Positions 15,045 to 24,834 of a DNA stretch of 64,000 bases are shown here, piece by piece (the first letter of the stretch is position 1; every line of letters begins with the position of its first letter). This DNA is from Oscillospiraceae bacterium. GTDB lineage: Bacteria > Bacillota > Clostridia > Oscillospirales > Acutalibacteraceae. The position numbers were made by a program, and so were the translations under genes. The notes beneath the pieces were generated by a model. That model was not told the origin of the DNA, ran no database searches, and saw nothing but the letters and a program-made list of their open reading frames with translations. Location: assembly GCA_902769255.1 (NCBI GenBank), contig CACXOM010000001.1:124001-188000 (forward strand), in the 5' to 3' direction.

Positions 15045-15440
15045 TTATTTCTTCCTTTTTGCCTTTTGTGATATTAAAGAGTAAGAATTGTCAATCAATT
15101 CAAAAATTTCGCCTGTGTTCAAGCCTTTGTCAAGCGCAATTGTAACCCAATTTTGCTTGTTCATATGATAAGCAGGGAAAATGTGCTTAAAATCGGTAAT
15201 GCTGTTTGTTATGCCTTTTTGGTACTTAACATTAATTATTTCGATTTTTTTATCGCTTTTTAGCCCTAATTTGTTTTCAGAAATTGTCATAATTATACCA
15301 TACCACTTTTTGTTGGATTTGTTTCGCCAAATAGCAGCATCGGGCGAATTTTCCCATAAAAACTCTAAATCGCCGTCATATTTTTCTTTTATGTAGTTTA
15401 TAATCTCTATCGCTTGAGCGCTTTTAAAATTGTTAGGCAT
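15045..15440 (-). CDS. MmcQ/YjbR family protein
   Basis: 131-residue single-domain protein of the YjbR (CyaY-like fold) family, often called DNA-binding on weak evidence. Recognisable blocks are WENSPDAAIWRNKSNKKWYGI, NVKYQKG and the C-terminal signature FPAYHMNKQNWVTIALD followed by LIDNSYSLIS. Its biological role is not established. It is first in a two-gene unit with folC and has a strong promoter. Confidence 0.85.
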   Translation of the reverse strand: MPNNFKSAQAIEIINYIKEKYDGDLEFLWENSPDAAIWRNKSNKKWYGIIMTISENKLGLKSDKKIEIINVKYQKGITNSITDFKHIFPAYHMNKQNWVTIALDKGLNTGEIFELIDNSYSLISQKAKRKK

Positions 15441-15470
15441 AGTTTTTCTCCAAATTTTTTAACACAATTT

Positions 15471-15499
15471 ATTATATAACAAATTATAAAAAAATTCAA
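15471..15499 (-). promoter_or_regulatory. Promoter of yjbR-folC
   Basis: Minus strand TTGAAT (15499-15494), 17 bases, TATAAT (15476-15471). It begins right after the valS terminator. Confidence 0.8.
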
Positions 15500-15527
15500 T
15501 AAAAATCCACCCGCATAGCAGGTGGAT
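15500..15527 (-). terminator. Terminator of valS
   Basis: 10-bp stem ATCCACCTGC/GCGGGTGGAT with a TAT loop in the minus-strand reading, followed by a T-run (15504-15500). Confidence 0.9.
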
Positions 15528-15532
15528 CATTT

Positions 15533-18145
15533 TTATAATTTTGCTAACTGTTCGTCAATTAAAGCGATTTTTTCTTTAAACTCTTTTGCTTTTTGTTTTT
15601 GTTCTTCAACAACCTTTTCAGGTGCTTTTGCTAAAAAGCCTTCGTTTGAAAGTTTACGCTCTGTTTGTTCGAGTTTCTTTAAAACTGCTTCTTTTTCTTT
15701 GTTGAGTCTTGCTTTTTCAGCCTCAAAGTCAACCAATTCGCCAAGCGGAATGTAAATTGTGGCGTCCGAAGTTACAATTGAAACCGCATTTTCAATTTGG
15801 AAATTGTCGGCAACCTCAACAGTTGAACCGCTTGCGAGTTTTGCAATAACCGCTTTAGAATTTTCAAAAACATCTTTTTTGGCGGTAGCAATGTGAATTG
15901 CCGCTTTTTTGCTCGGCGCAACATTCATTTCGCTTCTGCGTGTACGAATTGCTTTAACCGCAGTCATAATGCTTTCAAATTCAGCCTCTTCTTTTGCGAA
16001 GTTAAGGTTTTCGTCATATTTAACCCAATCGCTAATCATAATCGACTCGCCGTCATGCGGAAGCGATTGCCAAATTTCCTCGGTAATAAACGGCATAAAC
16101 GGGTGCAAAAGTTTCATACAACCGCTCATAACATAAACCAAAACTGCTTTTGCGCTTGCATTATCTTCGCTGTTTAAGCGGATTTTTGCAATTTCAATAT
16201 ACCAATCGCAGAAAATATCCCAAATAAAGTCATATAATTTTTGAACCGCAAGACCGAGCTCAAATTTTTCAAGATTTTCGGTAACTTCTTTTGCAAGTGT
16301 GTTGAATTTTGAAATAACCCACTTATCTTCAACCGCTAAATTCTCCGGAATATGCGGTTTAGGCTTGTTTTCATCAAGATTCATTAAAATAAATCTTGCG
16401 GCGTTCCAAATTTTATTAGCAAAGTTTCTTGAAGCCTCAACACGCTCAGGCAAATAACGCATATCGTTTCCGGGGCTGTTGCCAGTAGCGAGAGTGAAAC
16501 GAAGCGCATCAGCGCCGTATTTTTCAATCTCTTCCAACGGGTCAACGCCGTTGCCGAGCGATTTTGACATTTTTCTGCCTTGCGGGTCTCTGACAAGTCC
16601 GTGAATTAAAACGGTTTTAAACGGAACTTCGCCCATATGTTCAAGTCCCGAGAAAATCATTCTTGCAACCCAGAAGAAAATAATATCATAACCTGTTACG
16701 AGGGTTGAAGTAGGGTAGAAGTAGTCGAGCTCATCAGTCTTTTCAGGCCAGCCGAGTGTTGAAAATGGCCAAAGTGCTGATGAAAACCAAGTATCGAGTG
16801 TGTCAGGGTCTTGATGTAAATTCTTTGAATGACATTTCGGACATTCGTGCGGAGCATCTTTTGCAACAATTACTTCGCCGCAATCATCACAGTAGTAAGC
16901 GGGAATTCTGTGACCCCACCAAAGTTGACGCGAAATACACCAATCTTTAATATTTTCCATCCAATGATAATAAATTTTATCAAATCGTTCGGGAATAAAT
17001 TTAGTTTCACCTTTTTTAACCGCTTCAATTGCTGGTTTTGCTAACGGCTCCATTTTAACAAACCATTGTTTTGAAACTCTCGGCTCAACAGTTGTTGAAC
17101 AGCGGTAGCAAGTGCCGACATTGTGAGAATGTTCTTCAATTTTTACTAAAAATCCGCCTTCTTCGAGGTCTTTAACAATTTGCTTTCTCGCCTCATATCT
17201 GTCCATACCTGCGTATTTAGGATAATCGTTTGTGATTTTAGCGTCATCGGTTAAAACATTGATTACAGGTAAGTTGTGGCGAAGACCTACTTCAAAGTCG
17301 TTAGGGTCGTGAGCGGGTGTGATTTTAACAACGCCTGTACCGAAATCAACCGCAACATAATCATCAGCAACAACAGGAATTTCTCTGCCAACGAGCGGTA
17401 AAGTTAAAGTTTTGCCGATTATATCTTTATATCTTTCATCGTTCGGGTTTACTGCAACGGCAGTATCGCCAAGCAAAGTTTCAGGACGGGTAGTAGCGAG
17501 TTCAACATAACCGCTTCCGTCAGTAAGAGGGTAGCGCAAATGCCAAAAATAGCCGGCCTGCTCCTCATATTCAACCTCGGCATCTGAAATTGAAGTTAAA
17601 CACTTCGGACACCAGTTAATAATTCGCTCGCCTTGATAAATAAGTCCTTTTTCATAAAGTTTTACAAAAACTTCTCTAACTGCTTTATTACAGCCTTCGT
17701 CCATAGTAAAGCGTTCACGCTTCCAATCGCACGAAGAGCCCATTTTTTTAAGTTGTTCAATAATTCTTCCGCCGTATTGCTTTTTCCAATCCCAAGCGCG
17801 CTCTAAAAACTTTTCTCTGCCTAAATCTTCTTTTGAAATGCCTTCTTTGCGCATCTGCTCAACAATTTTAGCCTCAGTTGCGATTGATGCGTGGTCAGTA
17901 CCCGGCATCCAAAGGGTAGAAAAGCCCTGCATTCTTTTAAAACGAATTAAAATATCTTGCAAGGTGTTGTCAAGAGCGTGGCCCATATGCAACTGACCTG
18001 TAATATTCGGCGGTGGAATAACTATTGTATAAGGTTTCTTTTTAGAATCGGGTTCGGCGTGAAAATAATCGCCGTCTAACCAAAATTTATAGGTACGATC
18101 CTCAACTTCTTTAGGGTCGTATTGTTTAGCCAAATCTTTTGCCAT
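15533..18145 (-). CDS. valS: Valyl-tRNA synthetase
   Basis: Charges tRNA-Val in the cytoplasm. 870 residues, normal for Firmicutes. Class I signatures: [18 protein letters not shown] (HIGH motif near residue 45), editing-domain motif [32 protein letters not shown], then [14 protein letters not shown] (around 525), and a C-terminal coiled coil with [19 protein letters not shown] typical of ValRS. A zinc-like pair of CxxC motifs follows the RQLWWGH block. The 125-base upstream region holds a promoter but no T-box structure. Confidence 0.97.
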   Translation of the reverse strand: MAKDLAKQYDPKEVEDRTYKFWLDGDYFHAEPDSKKKPYTIVIPPPNITGQLHMGHALDNTLQDILIRFKRMQGFSTLWMPGTDHASIATEAKIVEQMRKEGISKEDLGREKFLERAWDWKKQYGGRIIEQLKKMGSSCDWKRERFTMDEGCNKAVREVFVKLYEKGLIYQGERIINWCPKCLTSISDAEVEYEEQAGYFWHLRYPLTDGSGYVELATTRPETLLGDTAVAVNPNDERYKDIIGKTLTLPLVGREIPVVADDYVAVDFGTGVVKITPAHDPNDFEVGLRHNLPVINVLTDDAKITNDYPKYAGMDRYEARKQIVKDLEEGGFLVKIEEHSHNVGTCYRCSTTVEPRVSKQWFVKMEPLAKPAIEAVKKGETKFIPERFDKIYYHWMENIKDWCISRQLWWGHRIPAYYCDDCGEVIVAKDAPHECPKCHSKNLHQDPDTLDTWFSSALWPFSTLGWPEKTDELDYFYPTSTLVTGYDIIFFWVARMIFSGLEHMGEVPFKTVLIHGLVRDPQGRKMSKSLGNGVDPLEEIEKYGADALRFTLATGNSPGNDMRYLPERVEASRNFANKIWNAARFILMNLDENKPKPHIPENLAVEDKWVISKFNTLAKEVTENLEKFELGLAVQKLYDFIWDIFCDWYIEIAKIRLNSEDNASAKAVLVYVMSGCMKLLHPFMPFITEEIWQSLPHDGESIMISDWVKYDENLNFAKEEAEFESIMTAVKAIRTRRSEMNVAPSKKAAIHIATAKKDVFENSKAVIAKLASGSTVEVADNFQIENAVSIVTSDATIYIPLGELVDFEAEKARLNKEKEAVLKKLEQTERKLSNEGFLAKAPEKVVEEQKQKAKEFKEKIALIDEQLAKL

Positions 18146-18181
18146 AATATTTCTCCTAATACTAAAATAACAATTATAAAT

Positions 18182-18210
18182 ATAATACCATTTTTTTCGC
18201 CTTTTTTCAA
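18182..18210 (-). promoter_or_regulatory. Promoter of valS
   Basis: Minus strand TTGAAA (18210-18205), 17 bases, TATTAT (18187-18182), about 37 bases before the start codon. Confidence 0.78.
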
Positions 18211-18233
18211 GGGGTAAATGATATAAAAAATAA

Positions 18234-18261
18234 AAACGGCAACAAATTTTTGTTACCGTTT
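18234..18261 (-). terminator. Terminator of the glycosyltransferase-cyclophilin-transporter-phosphoesterase operon
   Basis: Minus strand stem AAACGG-T-AACAAA with TTTGTT-G-CCGTTT, 2-base loop, then T-rich sequence. Confidence 0.87.
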
Positions 18262-18270
18262 AATAATTAG

Positions 18271-19350
18271 TTATTTTTGTTTAATGTCAATTACCACAAA
18301 TTCAGAAATAGCACCTGTTTTAAAAGGAATCGCCCAACCTGAAATCCCTGAAGAAACTATAAAAGTGGTGTTGTTTCTTTTTTCAAGACCGTATATTTTA
18401 TCATTTGCGCCGCTAATAAGACCTATATAGCCTGCCGGAAACATATGACCGCCGTGAGTATGACCCGAAATTACCAAATCAACGCCCGATTTTTCTTGTG
18501 CTTTATAATCGTTAGGTTGATGGTCGGCTACCAACATATATTTTGATTTATCAAGGTCAGCGGTCAAAGTTTGCATATCTTTTCTACTTTTGTAACTTTT
18601 ATCGTTTCTTCCGATAAGATATAAAGAATTGTTTATTAATACTTTTTCATCTTCCAGAATTTTTATGTTATACTTTTGCAGTTCTTTCCTTAATTTATGA
18701 GTAAAACCAAAACTTTCATCGTGATTTCCGTAAATATAATAAACGCCGTAAGTTGTTTTTAATTCATCCAATGCTTTATATGCATTTTTAAAATCAGACT
18801 TTTTGGAGTCGTTATCTACAAAGTCGCCTGCAATTATAACAATATCGGGATTTAATTTCTGTATTTTTTCTGTTTCTTTTGCGAATTCATCACCGTTTAG
18901 CGTTGCGCCCAAATGAACATCTGCAATCTCAACTACTCGAATACTTTTTCTTCCTAAATTCTTCGAAGTATAAACAGTATAATCGGTTCTATAAATATGA
19001 TGAGCAAAAAACCAACCGAAACTTAAATAAATGACGGTAAGCAGAATTGCAAATCCACCCGCATAATATCTTTTAAAATCTTCTTTTCTTAGTTTTTTAA
19101 TAATAAAAGCAACAAAATCGCAAATAAGCCAAATGACTGCCAAATGTAATATAATTACAGTCACTGTATATATATTTACTAATTTTGTCCAAATGCTAAA
19201 AAAAATAAGTAAAACTAACGCTATAGTAGTCAATGGTGCATTTTTTGGGTTGATGCATTGAATAAACTTAAATTTACGAATACGAAATGCAATAACAATA
19301 AAAGAAAAGAACCAGATTAACAGAAAAATTCCCAAAAAAACATAAAACAT
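18271..19350 (-). CDS. Membrane-anchored metallophosphoesterase (YaeI-like)
   Basis: 359 residues. About 125 N-terminal residues contain three or four hydrophobic segments (for example FYVFLGIFLLIWFFSFIVIAF at the very start), anchoring the enzyme in the membrane. The catalytic domain then shows all calcineurin-type metal motifs: EIADVHLG, IAGDFVDN, YGNHDE and SGHTHGGHMFP. Family members cleave phosphodiesters or pyrophosphates, such as lipid-linked substrates. The actual substrate is unknown. Last gene of a four-gene operon beginning with a glycosyltransferase, 25 bases after the transporter gene. Confidence 0.87.
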   Translation of the reverse strand: MFYVFLGIFLLIWFFSFIVIAFRIRKFKFIQCINPKNAPLTTIALVLLIFFSIWTKLVNIYTVTVIILHLAVIWLICDFVAFIIKKLRKEDFKRYYAGGFAILLTVIYLSFGWFFAHHIYRTDYTVYTSKNLGRKSIRVVEIADVHLGATLNGDEFAKETEKIQKLNPDIVIIAGDFVDNDSKKSDFKNAYKALDELKTTYGVYYIYGNHDESFGFTHKLRKELQKYNIKILEDEKVLINNSLYLIGRNDKSYKSRKDMQTLTADLDKSKYMLVADHQPNDYKAQEKSGVDLVISGHTHGGHMFPAGYIGLISGANDKIYGLEKRNNTTFIVSSGISGWAIPFKTGAISEFVVIDIKQK

Positions 19351-19375
19351 AATTATCTCCTAAATCTTGCAAAAA

Positions 19376-20302
19376 CTACATTTTTGCAAATGCTAAAATT
19401 AAAGGCATTGTGATAATTGAAAGAATTGTGGTAATTGTAACTATTTTTAAGCCTAAATCAGCGTCAGCTTTAAATTTTGAAGCCAAAATAATTGTGTTTA
19501 CCGCCGTAGGTGCGCTTGCCGGTAACACACAGCAACCGAGCAAAACGCCCGAAAGCCCGAATATGTATTTAAATAGTAAAAATGCTAATATTGGTACTAT
19601 AATCATTCTGCCGAAAATTACTGTCCACATTTTTTTGCTGAACAGTCCTGTTTTAATGTTTGAGCGAGAGAAATAATAACCTAAAACAAACATTGCAAGC
19701 GGAGTGTTAAGTTCGGAAATCGATGCAATAGGTGAAGATAAAACTTCGGGCAAATGTAATTTTAATAAAAACAAAGGCAAGCCTATTAAAACGCCGATTG
19801 TACCGGGATTTAATATGATTTTTAATCGGTTTTTAGAGCCTTTTTTGTATATAGAAATGCCGTAAGTCCATTGAACGACATTAAAAACTATTAAATAAGC
19901 AGAGCCGTAAAAAACGCCTTTTTCGCCAAAAACCGCATTTGCAAGCGGTATTCCCATATAGCCTGCATTTGAAAAGATTAAAGCAAAGCGCAAAACGCTT
20001 CTTTTTCTAAAATCTTTATCAAAAACAGCATAAGAAAACACAATTGCTATAATATGCGAAATAAAAGCGCAAGCCGCCGCGATACCGAGCGAGGTTATTG
20101 TATCGGCGGTGAATTTTACACTTAAAAAAGAATTAATAATCAAACACGGTGTTACAACATATAACAAAATATTTACAATACCGTCTTTGATTTTATTGTT
20201 TATTAATTTTGTTTTTGCACAAATAAAACCGGCAGCAATAAGCACAAAGAGTATTGCTACCTGTTCAACAAGATTTAAAGCGTTTGTAAAAAAACTATTC
20301 AA
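19376..20302 (-). CDS. AEC family transporter (auxin efflux carrier superfamily)
   Basis: Integral membrane permease of 308 residues with about ten hydrophobic segments, beginning with VEQVAILFVLIAAGFICAKTK, which with VTPCLIINSFL and the internal NAGYMGIPLANAVFGE identifies the AEC (MleP/auxin carrier) family. Members export or take up organic acids or amino acids; the substrate here is unknown. The likely start is the TTG at 20302, with GAGGAG seven bases upstream in the last codons of the cyclophilin gene; a longer reading frame would overlap that gene and lacks a ribosome binding site. Confidence 0.86.
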   Translation of the reverse strand: MNSFFTNALNLVEQVAILFVLIAAGFICAKTKLINNKIKDGIVNILLYVVTPCLIINSFLSVKFTADTITSLGIAAACAFISHIIAIVFSYAVFDKDFRKRSVLRFALIFSNAGYMGIPLANAVFGEKGVFYGSAYLIVFNVVQWTYGISIYKKGSKNRLKIILNPGTIGVLIGLPLFLLKLHLPEVLSSPIASISELNTPLAMFVLGYYFSRSNIKTGLFSKKMWTVIFGRMIIVPILAFLLFKYIFGLSGVLLGCCVLPASAPTAVNTIILASKFKADADLGLKIVTITTILSIITMPLILAFAKM

Positions 20303-20306
20303 TGTT

Positions 20307-20912
20307 TTACTCCTCGCAAATGTAAGTTTCGGCTGATTCAATAACTACATCTTCTACAGGTTTGTCAGCGGGACCTGTTTGAACATTAGCAATTTTATCA
20401 ACAATGTCCATTCCGCTTACTGCCTGACCGAATACGCTGTGACGAAAATCAAGATGCGGTGTACCGCCTAAATTTTTATAATTTTCAACACATTCTTGCG
20501 GGAAAGCCTCACCGCCAATATCTTCCATTTGCTGAATTAACCCTTCGGGTACATTATCGCATTGAACAATGAAAAATTGGCTGCCGTTTGTGTTCGGACC
20601 TGCGTTTGCCATTGAAAGAGCGCCTCGGTAATTGCGGAGTTTTGGAGTAAACTCATCTTCAAAAGGAGCGCCGAAAACCGATTCGCCACCCATTCCTGTA
20701 CCTGTGGGGTCGCCGCCTTGAATCATAAAATCTTTTATAACTCTGTGAAAAATTATTCCGTTGTAATAACCGTTTTTAATGTGGGTTGTAAAGTTTTCAA
20801 CTGTTTTTGGTGCAAGGTCTGGAAAAAGTTTAAACTTAATTTCACCCATGTTTGTTTTTAAAACAGCGACAGTATCGCCTTTTTTAATCGGTTCTAATTG
20901 CATTTTACTCAT
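20307..20912 (-). CDS. Cyclophilin-type peptidyl-prolyl cis-trans isomerase
   Basis: 201 residues, no signal peptide, so cytoplasmic protein folding. Seen: [22 protein letters not shown], the catalytic core [33 protein letters not shown] and [17 protein letters not shown]. The typical proline isomerase residues (FHRV with Arg, Phe in QFFI) are intact. An insertion before HSVFGQ makes it slightly longer than the 165-residue minimum. It overlaps the glycosyltransferase stop by four bases. Confidence 0.94.
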   Translation of the reverse strand: MSKMQLEPIKKGDTVAVLKTNMGEIKFKLFPDLAPKTVENFTTHIKNGYYNGIIFHRVIKDFMIQGGDPTGTGMGGESVFGAPFEDEFTPKLRNYRGALSMANAGPNTNGSQFFIVQCDNVPEGLIQQMEDIGGEAFPQECVENYKNLGGTPHLDFRHSVFGQAVSGMDIVDKIANVQTGPADKPVEDVVIESAETYICEE

Positions 20913-22117
20913 TTTTGTAACTTCCTCATCTTTCTCTTTTTTTGCTGTAATTTTTTTATTTTATGCTCTTCAATAATTTCTTCATACCGCTTGCAAGCGG
21001 CTTTTACCGAATCTTCCCAAGAACAGTAAATTTCATTTTGAGCATTAATTCCTATTTGTTTTAAGTTGTCTAAATCTTGAATTGCGTTTAAAATTACTTC
21101 TTTTAAACTGTTTGAGTTTTCTTCACACAAAAAACCATTTTGATTATGATAAATTCCTTCAGAAGCGCAACTGCGTTTAATAAGTACCGAGGGCAAAGCG
21201 CAAGCTGCCGATTCCATAACAACAAGGCCTGAAGTATCGTAAGTTGAGGGGAAAAGAAATAAATCGCCAATAGAATAATAATCACGAAGTCTTTCTCTAT
21301 CATAAATTGCGCCTGTAAATCTGCATTTATCATAAATATTTAGTTGTCTTGCATACTGTTCCATAGCAGGTCGGTCGCTACCGTCACCTACAAAAACCAT
21401 TTTATAACGCAAATTATTCGGCATTTTATGAAGTGCATTTAAAATAAGACGTATATTTTTATACCACATCATTCTGCCTACAAATAAAAACACAATTTCA
21501 TCAGGCTCAATATTTAAAAACTCTTTTAATTTTTTAACTCTTTTTTCGTCTGATTTTCCTTTTTTAAAATCGGTGCCGTTTCGCATAACTCTGTAAGCAC
21601 CAGTGTAGCCTATATTTCTCAAACTTTCAACCGAGCCTTCACTTACCACCCAAACTTCATCAGCAAGTTTAATGTTGTTTTTAACAAAATCGGTTGAAAT
21701 TTTCTTAAAAGGCTTTAGTTTCATTCTTTTTTCAAACTCAACATCAAATTTTGTGTGGTAGGTGAATACAACAGGTATTTTCTTTTTGTTGAAACCTACT
21801 AATTCGTTTGCGACCAAAGAGGATACAAACGGAGCGTGAACATGAATTAAGTCAAACTTTTTTTCTTTTAAAACAGAAAGAGCTTTTACAGGCAAAATAT
21901 TGCCCATTCTGTAACCTAATTTTTTTGAAATCGGTACAGAACTGTATCTTAATACATCAAAATCATAATCATCAATAACATTAGGGTAGCGGGGGGTAAC
22001 AACAGTACATTGACCACCGTGTTTTGTTATTATATCAGCATAATTAAAAACCGTATTTGCCACGCCGTCAATAGTCGGCGGAAAAGAATCGTTAAACAAT
22101 CCTATATTATATTTCAT
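20909..22117 (-). CDS. Glycosyltransferase family 4 (possible diacylglycerol glucosyltransferase)
   Basis: 402-residue retaining GT-B enzyme. N-terminal acceptor side: [19 protein letters not shown] and [11 protein letters not shown]-terminal nucleotide-sugar side: [13 protein letters not shown] and the EX7E region [25 protein letters not shown]. The N-terminal pattern resembles 1,2-diacylglycerol 3-glucosyltransferases, which make membrane glycolipids, but acceptor identity cannot be fixed. I start at the ATG 22117 with GGAAG at good distance, not nine codons upstream. First gene of a four-gene operon with a good promoter. Confidence 0.87.
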   Translation of the reverse strand: MKYNIGLFNDSFPPTIDGVANTVFNYADIITKHGGQCTVVTPRYPNVIDDYDFDVLRYSSVPISKKLGYRMGNILPVKALSVLKEKKFDLIHVHAPFVSSLVANELVGFNKKKIPVVFTYHTKFDVEFEKRMKLKPFKKISTDFVKNNIKLADEVWVVSEGSVESLRNIGYTGAYRVMRNGTDFKKGKSDEKRVKKLKEFLNIEPDEIVFLFVGRMMWYKNIRLILNALHKMPNNLRYKMVFVGDGSDRPAMEQYARQLNIYDKCRFTGAIYDRERLRDYYSIGDLFLFPSTYDTSGLVVMESAACALPSVLIKRSCASEGIYHNQNGFLCEENSNSLKEVILNAIQDLDNLKQIGINAQNEIYCSWEDSVKAACKRYEEIIEEHKIKKLQQKKRKMRKLQK

Positions 22118-22142
22118 ATATTCACTTCCGTTTCTTTTAAAC

Positions 22143-22171
22143 ATTTTACAATATATTCCTTATATATTCAA
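22143..22171 (-). promoter_or_regulatory. Promoter of the glycosyltransferase operon
   Basis: Minus strand TTGAAT (22171-22166), 17 bases, TAAAAT (22148-22143). Confidence 0.77.
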
Positions 22172-22184
22172 GCTTTTTTTGCAA

Positions 22185-22216
22185 AAAATATAGCGTTAAG
22201 CTTAAAACTTAACGCT
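22185..22216 (-). terminator. Terminator of copA
   Basis: 9-bp stem AGCGTTAAG/CTTAACGCT (22192-22200 with 22208-22216), 7-base loop, followed on the minus strand by TATATTTTTT. Confidence 0.88.
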
Positions 22217-22233
22217 ACTTTTTAAAAGAATTT

Positions 22234-22437
22234 TTAACCTATGAATTTATAACCTTCGTTTTCAATGGCTTTTTTAATCTTTTCATCATCAATTTCTTGT
22301 TTTAAATTGATTAAAGCACTACCTTTTTTGTGCGAAACTTCTGCGCTAATTACTTCATCTAAACTTTCGAGTGCCTTTTTTACATGAGCTTCGCAATGCT
22401 CGCACATCATACCTTCAATTTTTACTTCTTTTTCCAT
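22234..22437 (-). CDS. Possible internally initiated CopZ-like copper chaperone (within copA)
   Basis: The last 67 codons of copA begin with an ATG at 22437 that is preceded by AAAGGAA at 9 bases, a usable ribosome binding site inside the coding sequence. The resulting protein (MEKEVKIEGMMCEHCEAHV...) would be a complete CopZ-type chaperone of normal length. Either the domain is only the ATPase tail, or both products are made. Family knowledge: E. coli copA also yields a chaperone from the same gene, though by frameshifting. Independent expression is inference. Confidence 0.4.
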   Translation of the reverse strand: MEKEVKIEGMMCEHCEAHVKKALESLDEVISAEVSHKKGSALINLKQEIDDEKIKKAIENEGYKFIG

Positions 22438-24708
22438 AGTTTTTTGTTCCTTTCGTGTGTTTTTCTTGAAAAATCTATTTTTTTCTAAATTATAAAGATT
22501 TAATCTTAAAGCGTTTGTTACAACGCAAAAACTTGACAAACTCATAGCAGCGGCACCAAACATAGGGTTTAACTGCCAGCCTAATAAACCAATAAACACT
22601 CCAGCTGCAAGGGGAATACCGATAACATTGTAAATAAAAGCCCAAAATAAGTTTTGGTGAATATTTCTTATTGTTAATTTGCTAAGGCGAATTGCTTTAA
22701 CCAAATCGCTTAAAACGCTTTTTACTATAACAATATCGGCAGCGTCAATCGCAACATCTGTTCCTGCACCTATTGCAACAGAACTGTCAGCGGCGCTTAA
22801 AGCAGGAGCGTCATTTATGCCGTCGCCGACCATTAAAACTTTACCGCTGCGCTTTAACTTATCAATAATCTGTTTTTTGCCTTCGGGCAATACTTCGGAA
22901 ATTACTTCATCAACACCGCTTTGTTTTGCAATAACTTCAGCGGTTTTTTCGTTGTCACCCGTAAGCATTACCACTTTAATGCCAATTTTTTGCAAACTCT
23001 TTATAGCGTTTGGGCTATCAGGTTTAATTGTATCAGCAACCGCTATAACTCCGATTAATTCGTTTTCGTTTGCAAAAATTAGCGGTGTTTTGCCTTTTGA
23101 AGTCAGTTTGTCAAGCTCTTCTTCTGTTGTTTTATCTACTTTTACTATTTTGCTTATAAATTTGAAATTTCCGCCGAAATACATATTATTATTAATTTTT
23201 GCCGAAATTCCGTTGCCTGCAATTACTTTAAAATCATCAATTTCAAAAGCGACAGCATCATCTTTTTCACAATAATCAACAATCGCTTTAGCAAGTGGGT
23301 GCTCGCTTCTTTTTTCAAGCGAATAAGCGATTTTTAATAAATCGTCTTTTTCATAATCACCAAAAGGAATAATATCTGTTAAAGAGGGTTCGCCTTTGGT
23401 AACGGTTCCTGTTTTGTCGAGCGCAACAATATTTACTTTACCTAAATTTTCAAGAGCGGTTGCATTTTTAAACAAAATTCCGCTTTTTGCGCCTATTCCG
23501 TTGCCTACCATTATTGCAACGGGAGTTGCAAGTCCTAAAGCACAAGGGCAAGAGATTACTAAAACAGATATAGCACGGGCAAGTGAAAAGTTAAGTGTTT
23601 GCCCAATAATCAGCCAACAAATAAAAGTAATTATTGCAATTGCAATAACAACGGGAACAAAAACGCCCGAAACTTTATCGGCAATTTTTGCTATTGGCGC
23701 TTTTGAAGAAGCTGCATCATTAACCATTTTAATTATTTGTGAAATAGTTGTGTCTTCGCCGACTTTTTGCGCTTTACACCTTAAAAATCCCGATTTGTTA
23801 ATTGTGCCTGAAAAAACTTTATCGCCTGCAATTTTATCAACAGGAATGCTTTCGCCTGTTAAAGATGATTCGTCAATTGCACTTTCACCTGATAAAATCA
23901 CGCCGTCAACCGCAACGCTCTCACCGGGATAAACTACAAATTCATCGCCTACTGAAATTTGCTCAATAGGAACTGTTATTTCTTCTCCGTCTTTTATAAT
24001 TTTTACTGTTTTCGCTTGCAAATTCATTAAACTTTTTAATGCGTTTGTAGTTTTGCCTTTTGAAAAAGATTCAAGCGTTTTGCCAACTGTTATCAGCGTT
24101 AAAACCATTGCAGAAGATTCAAAATAAAAGTCGTTATGCAAAATGTTCATAGCCGTCTCGCTTGAAACGGTTGTTATTTTAAACAAAGAATAAACGCTGT
24201 AAACAAAACCTGCTAACGAGCCTAAAGCAATTAGAGAATCCATATTAGGCGAGCGTTTGAAAAGCGCGCGAAATCCGTTTATAAAAAAGTTTTGATTAAT
24301 TATCATAACAATAATGCAAAGAAGCATTTGCGTTATACCTATTGCAATGTGATTGTGTTCAAAAAATGAGGGGAGAGGGAATCCCCACATAGTGTGTCCC
24401 ATTGAAAAATACATCAAAGCAATTAAGAATAAAACCGATAGAATGAGTCTTTTTATCAGTTTTGGTGTAGTTTTATCAACTAAATCGTCTGTTTTGTTGC
24501 GAGTGTTTTCGCCAAAAGCTTTTGCGTTGTAACCTGCTTTTTCAACAGCATCTATTATTACCGATTTTTCAGCCGAACCGTCAACAGTCATAGAATTGGT
24601 CAAAAGATTTACAGAGCAGGAATTTACTCCTTCTACTGCTTTAACCGCTTTTTCTACTCTTGCAGAACAAGCAGCGCAAGTCATTCCGCCTACTGAATAT
24701 TTATCCAT
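22234..24708 (-). CDS. copA: Copper-exporting P1B-type ATPase with C-terminal CopZ-like domain
   Basis: Membrane pump expelling Cu(I), 824 residues. Order: N-terminal metal-binding domain (GGMTCAAC, Cys10 and Cys13), six to eight transmembrane segments, actuator TGES, the ion-binding SCPCALGLATP, phosphorylation site DKTGTVTKGEP, nucleotide-binding SEHPLAKA and the hinge GDGINDAPAL. After the last membrane helices a linker leads to an extra heavy-metal domain (MMCEHCEAHV) covering the last 67 residues. I start at the ATG 24708, 10 bases after GGAGG; an upstream in-frame ATG lacks this site. Tail-fused chaperone domains are less common than N-terminal ones. Confidence 0.95.
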   Translation of the reverse strand: MDKYSVGGMTCAACSARVEKAVKAVEGVNSCSVNLLTNSMTVDGSAEKSVIIDAVEKAGYNAKAFGENTRNKTDDLVDKTTPKLIKRLILSVLFLIALMYFSMGHTMWGFPLPSFFEHNHIAIGITQMLLCIIVMIINQNFFINGFRALFKRSPNMDSLIALGSLAGFVYSVYSLFKITTVSSETAMNILHNDFYFESSAMVLTLITVGKTLESFSKGKTTNALKSLMNLQAKTVKIIKDGEEITVPIEQISVGDEFVVYPGESVAVDGVILSGESAIDESSLTGESIPVDKIAGDKVFSGTINKSGFLRCKAQKVGEDTTISQIIKMVNDAASSKAPIAKIADKVSGVFVPVVIAIAIITFICWLIIGQTLNFSLARAISVLVISCPCALGLATPVAIMVGNGIGAKSGILFKNATALENLGKVNIVALDKTGTVTKGEPSLTDIIPFGDYEKDDLLKIAYSLEKRSEHPLAKAIVDYCEKDDAVAFEIDDFKVIAGNGISAKINNNMYFGGNFKFISKIVKVDKTTEEELDKLTSKGKTPLIFANENELIGVIAVADTIKPDSPNAIKSLQKIGIKVVMLTGDNEKTAEVIAKQSGVDEVISEVLPEGKKQIIDKLKRSGKVLMVGDGINDAPALSAADSSVAIGAGTDVAIDAADIVIVKSVLSDLVKAIRLSKLTIRNIHQNLFWAFIYNVIGIPLAAGVFIGLLGWQLNPMFGAAAMSLSSFCVVTNALRLNLYNLEKNRFFKKNTRKEQKTMEKEVKIEGMMCEHCEAHVKKALESLDEVISAEVSHKKGSALINLKQEIDDEKIKKAIENEGYKFIG

Positions 24709-24724
24709 TTTACACCAACCTCCA

Positions 24725-24746
24725 AACAATTGAGCATTCATTCAAC
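24725..24746. promoter_or_regulatory. Possible metal-sensor operator in the copA leader
   Basis: Imperfect dyad TTGAGCATTCATTCAA between the -10 box and the ribosome binding site of copA. TGA-N-TCA dyads of this kind are used by ArsR/SmtB-type metal sensors, but no regulator gene is nearby, so this is tentative. Confidence 0.3.
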
Positions 24747-24750
24747 TGTT

Positions 24751-24779
24751 ATTATATATCTAATTGTGTGTTTTGTCAA
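24751..24779 (-). promoter_or_regulatory. Promoter of copA
   Basis: Minus strand TTGACA (24779-24774), 17 bases, TATAAT (24756-24751). Consensus sigma-A promoter. Confidence 0.87.
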
Positions 24780-24794
24780 TGCAATTAACAAAAA

Positions 24795-24826
24795 ATTAAC
24801 AAACGGCGAATTTTCATTCGCCGTTT
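24795..24826 (-). terminator. Terminator of the MMPL exporter operon
   Basis: Perfect 11-bp stem AAACGGCGAAT/ATTCGCCGTTT with a 4-base loop; minus-strand reading continues into a T-rich tract. Confidence 0.85.
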
Positions 24827-24834
24827 GTATTATT

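Noticed and set aside
22430..22460. Frameshift or sequencing error joining separate copA and copZ genes
   Set aside because: The frame is continuous through a plausible linker and no stop is bypassed; treated as a real fusion with a possible internal start.
22679..23932. Two long plus-strand frames opposite copA
   Set aside because: They are antisense to conserved P-type ATPase motifs and have no start signals.
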